Of a DNA stretch of 64,000 nucleotides, positions 37,599-48,858 are shown piece after piece. The notes beneath the pieces are model-generated. The model was not told the origin of the DNA, ran no database searches, and worked only from the letters and a program-made list of their open reading frames with translations. The DNA is taken from contig OENT01000678.1 of NCBI GenBank assembly GCA_900239685.1, forward strand, positions 22,085 to 86,084, in the 5' to 3' direction. The position numbers and the translations under genes are program-made. This DNA is from Rotaria macrura. Lineage: Eukaryota; Rotifera; Eurotatoria; Philodinida; Philodinidae. Within the stretch, counting starts at the first letter, position 1; each line of letters opens with the position of its first letter.

Positions 37599-38677
37599 TT
37601 ATCGATTTAGTTTATTAGCTTGTTTAATAGCATATTTCATTTTCTTCCATAATGCAATACACATAATCGGCAAACGTTCATCATTAATGTCTTTTTGTTG
37701 AATACGATGATATTGAAATCTACAAAAAGAAAAGATTAGTGCCATCTCCTCTTGTTTTGAAAATTTTCTGTCTTTTTTTTCATCCTCCTTACCGAAGTAT
37801 AGTTCGAACTTCATCATAACGTTTTTGTTGCAAATAACTCAATGAAAGAAATAAGTATGCTTTAATTAAGGCATTTGGATCGCCGAATTCATTCGATAAA
37901 CAGATTTGATTTTTCGATATCGCTTCAGCTTCTTTCGCCTAGAGTTTTACAAATATCCAGAAAAAAAATGAATCTTTTGTATTTAAACGAATATTTTTAT
38001 ACCCACGTGTCGTACTGATATTTCACCAAGACATGAATGACCACCGCCTAGTGTTGATAACCATGCCCATGACGATTCATAACGTATACGTTTTGTTAAA
38101 ATATTTAATTGAATCGATGCCCTAATATTCAAGTAATAATGGAGAGATCAAATTGGAAAAATATATTTACCAATAACGATTGATCCATTCGTCAAATTGA
38201 TTAATTCTCTGATAGACCCTTAGATAAATCGTACTAGAACGATGATGAATACAACTAAAAATATTTTTCAAATGTTTTCGACTGAAAATCGAGCGTGGAT
38301 TCTTGTTCAATTGAATAAGTAGTTGATAAATTATTGTGCTGAACTGATATGACGATGAAAGTTCACTTAGTAAAGTTGTGTAAAAAAATAGATTTGATGA
38401 GATTTGACAATGAATTACTGATAAAGTTTCGTCGCTATTGTTCTCAACTGATGAATGATCAATTAAGAAATCTATCGGTGCGTTCCTATGACTAATTAAT
38501 ATGGACATTGTATTGGAAGAAGATAGAAGATTGTGGTATCTGTCAGTTTTGTCAAGTAAACTTGTATAAGAGTTTGTTGAAGAAAGCTGAACACTATCCA
38601 ACGAATACAATATAGATCCTGTTGATGATTTTATCGAAAGAGGGCGTAAGATAACAAAATAAAATAAATATATTTTT
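37599..38677 (-). CDS. Uncharacterised conserved-looking protein, 5' end unresolved
   Basis: Four exons with matching phases: about 38677-38171, 38121-38007, 37938-37793 and 37719-37599. Introns are 49-73 bp with GT-AG ends. The product is about 300 aa as far as it can be read. The N-terminal half is Ser-rich. The C-terminal half has well-formed amphipathic helices: YESSWAWLSTLGGGHSCLGE, then AKEAEAISKNQICLSNEFGDP, then LIKAYLFLSLSYLQQKRYDE, then LPIMCIALWKKMKYA. That spacing resembles TPR-like helical hairpins, and I believe it belongs to an uncharacterised animal family, but I cannot name it. The true start is not found. An ATG near 38840 followed by a perfect donor (GTAAGT) is a candidate first exon, but its phase does not fit the best acceptor. 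Its upstream side abuts the dispersed repeat at 38884. Confidence 0.7.
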
Positions 38678-38883
38678 CATCCATCAAAGCTACAAGTATC
38701 AAAACTGGTTGATAGAATTACTTTATATTCTCTTCGAATTAAGACTTAAAGTACGATTCTGCAGATATTCGGTATCTTCTTTATAATTATCTGTATATTT
38801 CCCATACTTACATGGAAGCAGAAAATATGTTCCCATATGTTTAGCGTTTATAAATTATATGTTCACTTCAATGATTTGAAACC

Positions 38884-39794
38884 AATGTTCTTAATAGGAA
38901 TCTGAAATACAGTGCCTGGATACACTTTGTTTTTCAAGACACGATTCATCAGTACACTGTTTTGTGGACCAAGGTGTACAAAGTGCACGAGAAGCGTAAA
39001 ACTGGCTTCTTGTCACAACATAAAAATTTTGTTTCATATTCCACTTACGTGCGTGAAGATTTATAATACATAAAAGTAAAATGCTTTTAAATCGCAAAAG
39101 AAAAAGAGATCTGACTGAATAAAAGATATCAACTGCCCAAGGAGACAATTTTTCAAAAATGTGTTAAAATGCCCGAAAATTGTTGGAAAATCGAGAAAAG
39201 TGGAATCGTCCGGATGGGAATCGACATTCCATATTGTTAGTGAGAAGCACTCATTTCCCCACTTCTTTGTGCGTTTAATCGCGTTTTCAGCCAAAAAACC
39301 AATTGTAAATCCATAAAAGAAGAGAAATAATAGTCGTTTATTGCATAGCCGTTATAAATGACGGGTTCATAATAAGAGTTCTTAAGTATTAAGAAGACGA
39401 CCACTATTTTTTTTTTATAGATTTACAATTTTTTTCGGCTGAAAACGCGATTAAACGCACAAGAACGTGGGGAAATGAGCGTTTTTCACTCACTATCTGG
39501 AACGTCGATTGCCATCCGAACACATCCACTTTGCTCGATTTTACGTCCATTTTCGGGCGCTTCGATGCGCTTTTGAAAAATTTGTCTGTTTGGGGGACAC
39601 ATCCACCAAACACTCTGATTCACCCACATCTTGATCATACTCAATAGATAAACTTTTTCCAAGCATAGAGGCTCGAAAACTGTAAAACACAGTGTACAAT
39701 CAAATTTCAGTGTGTATGGCGTACACACTGGTTTTTTCTGCAGCGGGTAAATTCTGTTTCATTAGGGTGCCGTATATTTTGTTTTTCTGGGTAC
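38884..39794 (-). repeat. Dispersed repeat, copy 2 (inverted), split by a foldback insertion
   Basis: The reverse complement of 38884-39135 plus 39595-39794 aligns with 19947-20410. Here the foldback element lies in the middle of the repeat (39136-39594), whereas in copy 1 it sits near the end. The end sequence 'agattcctattaagaacatt' is uninterrupted here (38884-38903). Divergence between copies is moderate, so both are old. Confidence 0.8.
39136..39594. mobile_element. 459-bp foldback MITE, copy 2
   Basis: Same family as 20413-20876. The left end is CCCAAGGAGACAATTTTTC; the right end is TTGAAAAATTTGTCTGTTTGGG. Internal words shared with copy 1 include gcgtttaatcgcgttttcagcc and its inverted counterpart, gtcgtttatt and tcttaagtat. 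The TA duplication is no longer intact (flanks read 'ctg' and 'gac'), consistent with age. No coding capacity. Confidence 0.85.
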
Positions 39795-40429
39795 TGTTTG
39801 TGACTATTATCGATAAAACTCTTTTGTGATTATGAAAATTTAACTAGACTTTATTTAAAGTTGTACTTCGTTGGCTTGTATTCAATTAAGTATAAGACAA
39901 TACGTTATAGTGTAACACAGGATTGGTTTTTAACAATATCGATTGAGTGAAAGCACACATTCAAATGTTTGCCGAGATTTCACGTCATACATACAATGAT
40001 CATACTAAATTCCTAGAAGTTGATTGAGAATGATATACGATAATTTTTCCGAAAGAAGGACTTTACAAACTCTAATGAATACCTTGTGAGTTGAATCGGT
40101 GATGAAGTTTTTCCACCGTAAACATATGTCTTGGATTATTTTCCGAAAACGTTTTTCCTTCAGGAAGTATAATTTCCAATATTACATTTTTCGGTTTCAT
40201 CTGACATCGACAGCGAAGTAGACCAAACCACTGAATGTTGATTTAAAGAAAGGGATAGTAAGTTTTCAATTTACTGCATGGATTTAAGTAATCATCATAA
40301 TTTTTTCGATACGCTTTAAATATTGAATATCAACTGAACAGACGATCAAAAAACTTTCGTTGATATATTACTTTTCGTAACAAAGATCCAAGAACAGAGA
40401 TTGTTTGACATCTATGATACTGTTCGAAA

Positions 40430-41680
40430 ACAGTGCCAGGTACCAGAAGCGTGTGCTATGGAAATTGCTATGATGCCAGCATAGGCAGCGCGCCATAGTA
40501 GCAAGGGGAAACAATTGCTTCCTCTACAAAAAATTAGAGGTGGCAATAAAACGCTATTGTTTTCCCTCATAATCCATATTCTCGTAGTTGTTAAACTTAT
40601 TTTATTTTCTTCGGGGGGTCTAATTCCATCATGTATGTCTGAAATTTAACTTTGTGAAATTTAAGGTCCATAATGATTACATGATTGAAGAAAAACAAAG
40701 ATAGAAAAATAATATTTTGAAAATATATAAATTGATTATAAATGAATAAAATCACTTTTTAGCGGCGTAACTTCGCAAAATTAAAACGTGTATATCTTCG
40801 GACAATGTACTTCCCAAGAGCTAATTTTCATATGTTTTACGTATGTTGAATTACTCGAGATACCCTGAAAAAGTCAGCATTAGAGCTCTTAGTTCAGAGC
40901 AGCTATCACCAAGTTATTAGCGTTAGCAACATGGCACTTAAATGGACATCAACTTCTACTTCATGCATTTTAGTTTAAAAAACTTCGAAATAATACAAAA
41001 TTTTTGACAACTTAAGAGTGCATTTTGTGGACCACTCTTTAAGTTACAAAACCGTTGTCCGAATTTTTTTGGAAACGTTTCTAGATTTTTCTAAAAATAT
41101 GATTTACTTTTCGTTAGCGGCGTGGCATAGTACGAATATACAAACGAGAATATGCTCGCATAACTTAATGAAAAGTTTTTAAAATATTTAAAAAGGTACA
41201 AATATTTGCTCAGAATCTCGGGCTAATAGTAGGATGAAATTTTTTTTCGGGGCTTGATGACGTGTCTAGAAAGTCGGTTTTTATAAGGAAAACTTTTCGA
41301 GTCCAATCGTGCTGAAAATTTTATCATAGATGTGACTCGGATCCTAGAGACTATCTTGAAATTCTTATATTCTTTCCAAATACTGTTAGAGGGATGTCCA
41401 CTAGTTACTTCTTAGTTAATTAAATAATTAATTATAAATAATTAGAATCGGAACGAGCGAACATTTTTACATAAGTCTAGACTAAAACGACTTATTCAGA
41501 AAAAACACCCTTGTAAAACATGTATGTCAAATGAGAGTGAATATGTCCCTTTTTTCCTGATTTTACCCATGTATAAGTTTTTCAATAGAAAAGTTATTAT
41601 AATTTTCGGTTTAAAAAATGATTGCTTCCCCTGTAAACTTCAGCTTGCGCTGCCTATGCATACAAGTGTGGATGTTAATA
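40430..41680. repeat. Repeat-rich block with weak inverted ends
   Basis: A left phrase at 40478-40495 (agcataggcagcgcgcc) and a right phrase at 41645-41668 (cttgcgctgcctatgcat) are near reverse complements, each followed inward by a 'ggggaa...caat' motif in inverted order. Inside, 'tagcggcgt' occurs twice (about 40761 and 41117), and a 'gtgctgaaaattttatca' phrase near 41310 resembles one at 6206. No transposase frame seen. Possibly a ~1.2-kb decayed element with TIRs. Confidence 0.45.
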
Positions 41681-43427
41681 TGATTATTAACAGGATTATC
41701 CGTATCGATAGTCAACACCAACAAACCCCTGCCATCTTTAGTTTATCTTTCATGGTTCTTGCTTTTTGAACGATTTTCTTTATCATCATTTTCATTGTAG
41801 TACGTGATTATCTCATAATAAAGTACCTTGAGAGTTTATTTATGAATCTGTCAGTTTTTTAGATGTTGTATATTTCGTACAACAAATGTAATCAATGTGT
41901 GTTGATAGTTCCTGGATTGAAAAAACTTGCAGAAAGTGAGAACTCGTCAACACGATTAATTACCGACATTGAGATGTAATCCAGACGCTCACCAGTCGAT
42001 TTAAGTTGTGTTTTTAATAAACTTTTTTCATAAGTTCGACTGAGTTGTTGTTGATGATCACTTATAGTCAATAGTCGTGTTTGATGTTGTCTTTTAAATA
42101 ATATTTCAGGAACTGGACTTTGAAGTCAATCCATGAAAGATTCTAGCTCTTGATAGACACATGTTGTTTGTTTCACTCTTAACAGGTTCTCCTGTGAATT
42201 ACAATCTCAGAGTTCATATTTGATTCTTGATGCAAGAGTACTCAAAGATTTCATGTTTGCTTACGTTTCAACATTTCATTTTCATTCTAAATTCTATGTG
42301 ACTGTAATTTGCAAAATGCTCTTCCGAAGAGACAAACTCATAATTTATTTAATCATTATGCTAGAATACGCTACGTATGAATGCATGAAACAATGGAAAC
42401 AGTTTATCACAACACCAATCTCTAGTTCACTATGCTAGAATTTCAATTATGTTCATTTATGATTTGTCTAACTTATGCCGATGTTTTATTAATTCAACGA
42501 ATAATGTAAGACTTCTGTAATAAAAAATGTCACATTATAATATATTTATTTTGAATGATGACGCACATCTAGAAATCTTTAGCTTCTTTCCCATTCATTT
42601 ATTTACTTGGAGCATATTTGATGCAACCATCATATAATCTAAACCCATCATGAATCAGTCAATAATTAGAGATGCTACTTAGTAATCGTAAATATTAATT
42701 ACTATATAAATAGAAATAAATCAAATCAATTTTCTTATCAATACATTCAGAAAAGTAAACTATCCAATAGATTTGTACTGTTGATTACATTAGAGGGATC
42801 GATCATGATCAATATTATTCCACAAGAATGTAGCATATATTATTATTATAACAATGAAACTTACCGATATAAAATTTTAATACTGAGCTACAAGAAAACA
42901 TACTGTTTTAGATTGATCTCAATAGAATGAATAATGATTTTTTTCTAGGTAAAGAATATGTTGGCATACATGTATGAACAAATGCAAATAGTCTATAAAC
43001 TCTTCTGCTTACGAATCTTATGTTCAACGAATAAAAGTAGTAATTGATATGAGTAAGGATGGGTAAAAATAAAATAAAATTTTTGATGATTCGGATTCTT
43101 TACTCGTCTAATTTTCATAGAATCATAAGTTTTGATTAATTTAAATGATAAACATCAACATTCAATTATCTTTAACTGATTTAATCGCATGTTAATTCAT
43201 AGTATGTTTTCTTTTTTTATATGTTGCCTTGATGTTCACAGTCTAAAATAGTACATATATATAAAGACTCAAAATAAAATTTCATTCCTGTTAGAGTTTA
43301 GGTTATTAGTCGTTTTTTAATTTTACATCGGGTCGTATTTCAAATATGACATTCAAAATCGGAGTATTTATTCGAAAAAAATTCAAAATACAAGAAATCG
43401 AAAGTTTAAGTCACAATTTTTAACCAT
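41681..43427. other. Intergenic stretch
   Basis: No supported gene; a 72-codon plus frame at 42220-42438 looks random. Confidence 0.5.
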
Positions 43428-44506
43428 TCAAAAAAGTTCCAAAGGATAAATATCAGCCCTGTGTGGTACAACTCGGGCTGTTCGATTGGGTCGATGACAA
43501 CACGAGAAAGGGTTAATAAGTCGAATAAAGCCACAACCTCCTCCACGGAGCATATATATAAAAGACATTCCACTTGTATTAATGTATGAAATACCCAGTG
43601 AGATTTCGAACATTAAATATTCATTATCCATTTGTAAAATTGATTTTTTTGTTGAAAATGTTGATGCTAGATACAGTTGAACTCCATTTATGGGCAACAT
43701 GCTTATAACGATTAAAATTATCTAAATTAAAAGAAAAGAAAATTCGAAATAGATGGATATGAAAAGGAAAACGTTTTCTGATTTATATTACTTACTTCAA
43801 GTAGTAACATTAAATTAAATTGTGTATCACGACGATTTATTCGATCGATCGGTACTGAGTTTAATCGAATAGCAACTACTTGCTGATGAGCTTGTTTCAG
43901 GTGATACAAAATTGCTGCACCAAAACTTACCATGATGAGTGGTGGTAAAAAGCTGTTAAGAATTAAAAAACTAGCTGTGTCTATCCAGGCACATATTTGA
44001 TTTCGAGCTGAATATATACGATAAACGATAAATGATGATTCGAAACAATAAAAAATTTCCATATACCAGAATAGTATAATTGATGACAGACCTGAAACGA
44101 TGAAGAAGGTTTTTCTTCGGTTCAACCGTTGAAGACGAACGCCATTTGATGATAAATATAGATATTGATTGATACAAGCTAATATGATCAACCAGAGAGA
44201 TACCGATTGAGATGAATGTATAACATAGTAACGTATTTCGACAAATACTGGTGAAGTATATGTAACACTTATATTCGAGCCAACGAAACATCTTATACAA
44301 ACACCAAAGACAAGAATGAAAAAACTAATAAAACTCGATAATAATAAACAAAAAACAGAATTCTTATGACGCAAATGTGGTCGACTAAATACATAGATGT
44401 TCAATAAATTTCCAAAAATACCCATAATAAAAAGAAAAAGAACACCATATCGATTTATTGCAGTTCCACGAATCGATTCAAAGGCAAGCAGCTCACTAGT
44501 ATTCAT
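43428..44506 (-). CDS. Rhodopsin-like seven-transmembrane receptor with degenerate DRY and NPxxY motifs
   Basis: Two exons, 44506-43796 and 43721-43428, joined by a 74-bp intron at phase 0, give 334 aa, usual for a class A GPCR. Seven hydrophobic segments are visible. TM1 carries GNLLNIYVF, the canonical TM1 asparagine in a GN motif. TM2 follows NSVFCLLLSS. TM3 ends in LACINQYLYLS where most receptors have CIDRYLAI, so the D/E-R-Y is N-Q-Y. TM5 has SFLPPLIMVSFG. TM6 begins FNLMLLLEIILIVISMLP, and TM7 ends SGMSFIYML in place of NPxxY. Early Asn-rich N-terminus (NTS glycosylation site), Cys-rich tail after TM7. Rotifers have large lineage-specific sets of such receptors with unknown ligands; many resemble FMRFamide/neuropeptide receptors. 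Ligand and coupling are unknown. Confidence 0.85.
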
Positions 44507-46170
44507 TGATTATGTTCAGCTTCAAAAATATTGATGTATGATGGAGTGACAAGTGATGAAGTTAATAATAGCTAGCGAGTGAAAAAGAAAATCTGCTAGT
44601 AATGGTAAGAAAAAGACGTTGCCACTTTAAATTTATATGTAAAAGAAATGCTAATCGATGCAGCAACAAAAATTCTATTGAAAAACAAAAAAGAATTATT
44701 CCAGTATTAATAAAAAAAGATTTTATTTTTGAAAATTTTATTATCTGTTTTCATGTATTATTACCATGTAGAAGAATAAAGGTACCAAAATAACTCTGAT
44801 GTGCGTTCGTCTTGAATAGAATTTCTTATCCTGTACGTATGATGTGTGTTTTAATCATACGATTGAAATTCTATGACGCACTTTGAAAATTGCAGGCATT
44901 ACGGCATATATGAAATCATCTATACGTTCGAAAATTTTCATTGATAAAATGAGAACACAATAAGAATTGAGAATTGTATTTGAATTTCCTTTTTTTCTCA
45001 TTTAATATTGTTCTGATTCGCATATAAGCAGAGTTATACTTATTAAAGATTGATGCCCACAAATGATTTTGTCTATCATGTATACAAATGATTTCGATGG
45101 AATTTTGAGAGTAATCTACACTAACAAATTCAACTAGTCAGTAACACGAAGAAAATTATGATTTCGAATCATATTAATATTATTCTCTGATCAGCGATGC
45201 AACACTGGATGTCAGACTGCACGTGTCTTAGGCTTTTTGTCCATCATAATTAAAATTTGATGACACTATCTATCTAATTAACAATAAACATGCATATACC
45301 AAGTAAATGATTCATACTACTAAAGACTAGCCATGATAGGCATAGATAAAAAATGCAGTGATGCATTTATTCCATCGATGACATCAAGATTTTCTATTCG
45401 GTATGTGAAAAGATACAATAGAGTTAGTAATCAAAATATCGTGTCAATCGTGTCAAAGGAGATCAAATAAAAAGGACTAGTGTTATAGATATGAACCAGA
45501 TTGAAAATCACCTAGATTTTCTTATGTTTAGATAAAATAAATATGCGCAGAAAATTTACACCTGTTATTTCATCTTTTCTTGTTAATGAGATTCTTGTGA
45601 ATGGTATGTATTAAACAATACACTTTTGTTTTGACTGGAGACAGATTTTATTTTTAAGTATTTATAATACTTTAAGTCAATTTGGCTTGAGCATCAAAAG
45701 GTTATGCTAACCATTGAATACTTGACAGTAATTGACAATAGTCATGCACCTTTTAGAATGTGATGGTCTTTTCAAAGAAAAAATTCTTCAATAGGCGTAC
45801 TTTATAATATGAGTTGAAAGCTATAGAAAATCTTATTATCATTAATATTAACAACAAAGAGAAGTTTTTAGAATGAAGATTTAAAATATAGGCCGTGTAA
45901 AAGCCCTATCTTACTACTGTTGTCTTATGCTCACTAACCTTTTATATGAGTTTTCTTCTACAATAAAAGTATTTCTGGCTAATTATCAATGAATCTTAGT
46001 TTCAATAATTAGCGAAGTAAAGTAGTATATCATATCTAATTGGAAATGTACAGTGAAATCTTATGACACTCGGTTTCACATAGAACTACATTCAATACAA
46101 GTATTTACTTGATTTCTATTTAAGAATACAATCAACGATTGACAAACGTATTCCTATTTTATCTGAAGTA
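44507..46170. other. Intergenic stretch
   Basis: No gene supported. A 63-codon basic plus frame at 44602-44793 starts with ATG but has no family and is probably random. Confidence 0.45.
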
Positions 46171-46478
46171 AAGGTGATTATATATTACATGCCAGTTTTT
46201 GAACAAAAACCGGGATGTATGTAGATTCGCAGAGGAAGACTTCCTCTATCAAATGGCATATAAATTAGCAAGTTCTGTTGTGCATAAGGGACAATGGATG
46301 CCGCTAGATGGCGCCATATACGCTGCCTTCGATTTATAATTCAGCAATAATGTAACGACAATCATCGAAGTCACTGATGCACAACACAGTTGATATTGTA
46401 TATGTTACCGGATAGTAGAAGTCTTCCTCTTCTAATCTAAGCATATCCCGCTTTTGGTCAAAACTTTACAATCACCTT
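46171..46478. mobile_element. 308-bp foldback element
   Basis: The ends are AAGGTGATTA and its complement ATCACCTT. Inward, the inverted matches continue: 'gaggaagacttcctct' near 46232 faces 'gaagtcttcctctt' near 46419, and 'gttgtgcat' near 46279 faces 'atgcacaac' near 46377. The arms are imperfect and about 110 bp each. No open frame. A MITE-like element, unrelated in end sequence to the other inverted repeats of the window. Confidence 0.75.
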
Positions 46479-46656
46479 TTGAAATAAAGCGAAGAAAACA
46501 AAAACTAATGTCATAATTATATTTCGATTCAATCAACGTAAGGATTATTAAGATTACTACAAAGAACAAATAGTTGCAAGACAATCTATCAAACATGCAA
46601 GATGCCAAAATTTGTTCTCAAAAAGTAGTCGCATCGAATTTAACAGAATAGAACAA

Positions 46657-46881
46657 CCCAGGTCAATCAAAACGGATATCCTTTATGGACCTTTGAGTGG
46701 ACGCAGTTATACGTACCGTAACATCATTAAAATAGGGCCGTATACGGCCGTATTTTCTCAGTATACGATTCTCTATTACTGTGCCCAGAAACAGTACCGT
46801 ATACGGAGCCGTATACTGTGAACATACGGCCGTATACGGGCCTATTTTAATGATGTTACGGTCCGTATCGTTCAACCTGGG
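46657..46881. mobile_element. 225-bp foldback element with strong central palindrome
   Basis: Outer ends are CCCAGGT and its complement ACCTGGG. A long inner inverted repeat (about 46709-46755 against 46823-46868) contains 'gtaacatcattaaaatagg' and 'ccgtatacggccgtat' with very few mismatches. The GC-rich GTATACGGCCGTATAC-type words are themselves palindromic. Flanks are AA on both sides, so the target duplication is unclear. No coding capacity. Confidence 0.85.
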
Positions 46882-48858
46882 AATAAAACTGGAATTCAAA
46901 CTACTTAAAATATTGGAGTTATATTTTTGGAGAATGAGAAACATATTCATTTTTTGATTTAGCCATTAAATTATCTTCAAGCTGAAATATAACAGTCTTG
47001 TGAATTTCAATAGCAGGATTAAACCGATTTGATTTAACACGTTAAATTTTAGTAACTTATTTTCAGTGAATTATTTGCTACACAGTTACCCTATACGCTG
47101 GAAGTATGAATGAAGAAGCTGTGGAAATCGATCAAGATGGCAATTAATATTATCTTCTACTATTATACATATTCATATTATATTACAGATTTTTAATAGT
47201 AACAGTTTTACAACTACTATTCATATCAGATAACATAAAAAGTTATGAATCCACTTTTATATGCACTTAAATCCGGTAGATCTATGCTGAAATCTTCAAT
47301 AGCCATCGGTACAATCCGCTTGGGACATGATTAGAAGAAATGACAAAAGTTTTTTCCTTCAACTTCTTCTTTAGCAAGACTTGCCCATTTAAATGTAAAC
47401 TGCAACCCTCACAATTCTAGTTCAGTAGATTCATATCAGCTCCGATTCATTTAGAATCAAAGTTGACTGCCTGTCTAGCGCACAGTGAGTCTCAATACGT
47501 CAAAAAATGTTTTTTTTCTATTCCCTTGAACTATAATAAATTCATTTCGTTTATGGAGATAAATTGAAAGTTATACTATATAGATTGCAATGAAACTAAA
47601 CTTTTGAGAAAAGTCGACTATTACTGAATTCAACCTCATTGGATTGTTAGATTTCGATAACATTGATTATATTCATTGATTTTTATACAGATTTGTTGTT
47701 GTCAGAGTTTGTGTGCAGGTTGATGTATTCATAAATGTCATCGAACAACTTCATTAATTTCAGTGTACATGTTGAAATAGTTGAGTTACATATTCAAACT
47801 CACGGGAAACTATGCCAGAAAGATTTAGAGTCGCATCGATGAAAAAGAAATCCATTGAGACTATTTCAAAAGAGGAATTGAAGAAACAAGAGAAAAAGCA
47901 TTAGAGTAGAATCTAATATGTGTCACAATAATAAGTCATTATTCTGTTTCCTGTTTATAAACGTAACTAAACACGTCACAGCTTGTCTTTCATCTATCAT
48001 GTTAGGGTCGTACATTTTTCCTCGTCCTATATTTATTCTTTCATTTTATTTCAAGTAACATACTCATAGATGCAACTTATTCGTGATTCTCCACGAAATG
48101 TTTAGGACTTTCTATGCATTAGTATTATCAATCGACAAGCATAATTGATATTAATATCAAATACATTCTTGAAACTAAATGTCAGTAGACGTATTTCTGT
48201 GTGAATATTGTTGTATGCACTGTTTTTAATATCTCTATTTATGCTAAAAATAGTCAAACATTGAATAATAACAAGAACATTCAAGTAGATTTATCAATAA
48301 ATCATAAGCATCCGAACACTGACTGATCTAAGACTACAAATCCTACCCCGCGTATCTACGAATTCAAACAAAATCTACGTATATCTAACACCCCCAATGA
48401 TACTCTCTAATGGATGTACTGGAATACTTGGACGTGATATTGATAAAAACAGTCTTACGTTCACATCCATGATCAGCAATAAGAAAACGACCGAAAACAG
48501 TATACATAGTAGGCTAATTTATCCAAAACTAATGATCAAACATGAAGCATGTATGTAATTCCTATATCCTTCCATATCAATATCTAAAAGATCGTACCCA
48601 TACTAAGACGGAAAGATATCGATTGAATAACAAAGAAATAGGATCGCAGATAATCGGTGAAAATCAAAATTATTGCACACTTGCGCCATCGCTTTTGCTG
48701 CATGAAGTAAAAAATAAACAAAAATATAGAAGGTAAAAATTTGTTTCGACTGAAATGGCGACGAAGGTTTTATTTTTCGTAATGCAATACTAACAACAGT
48801 TATAAATTGGTTTTTTTTCGAAGTACGCAAGTAATTGAGTACTCTATTTCCATTGAAT
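46882..48858. other. Intergenic stretch upstream of the O-methyltransferase
   Basis: No gene supported; ordinary AT-rich sequence. Confidence 0.5.
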
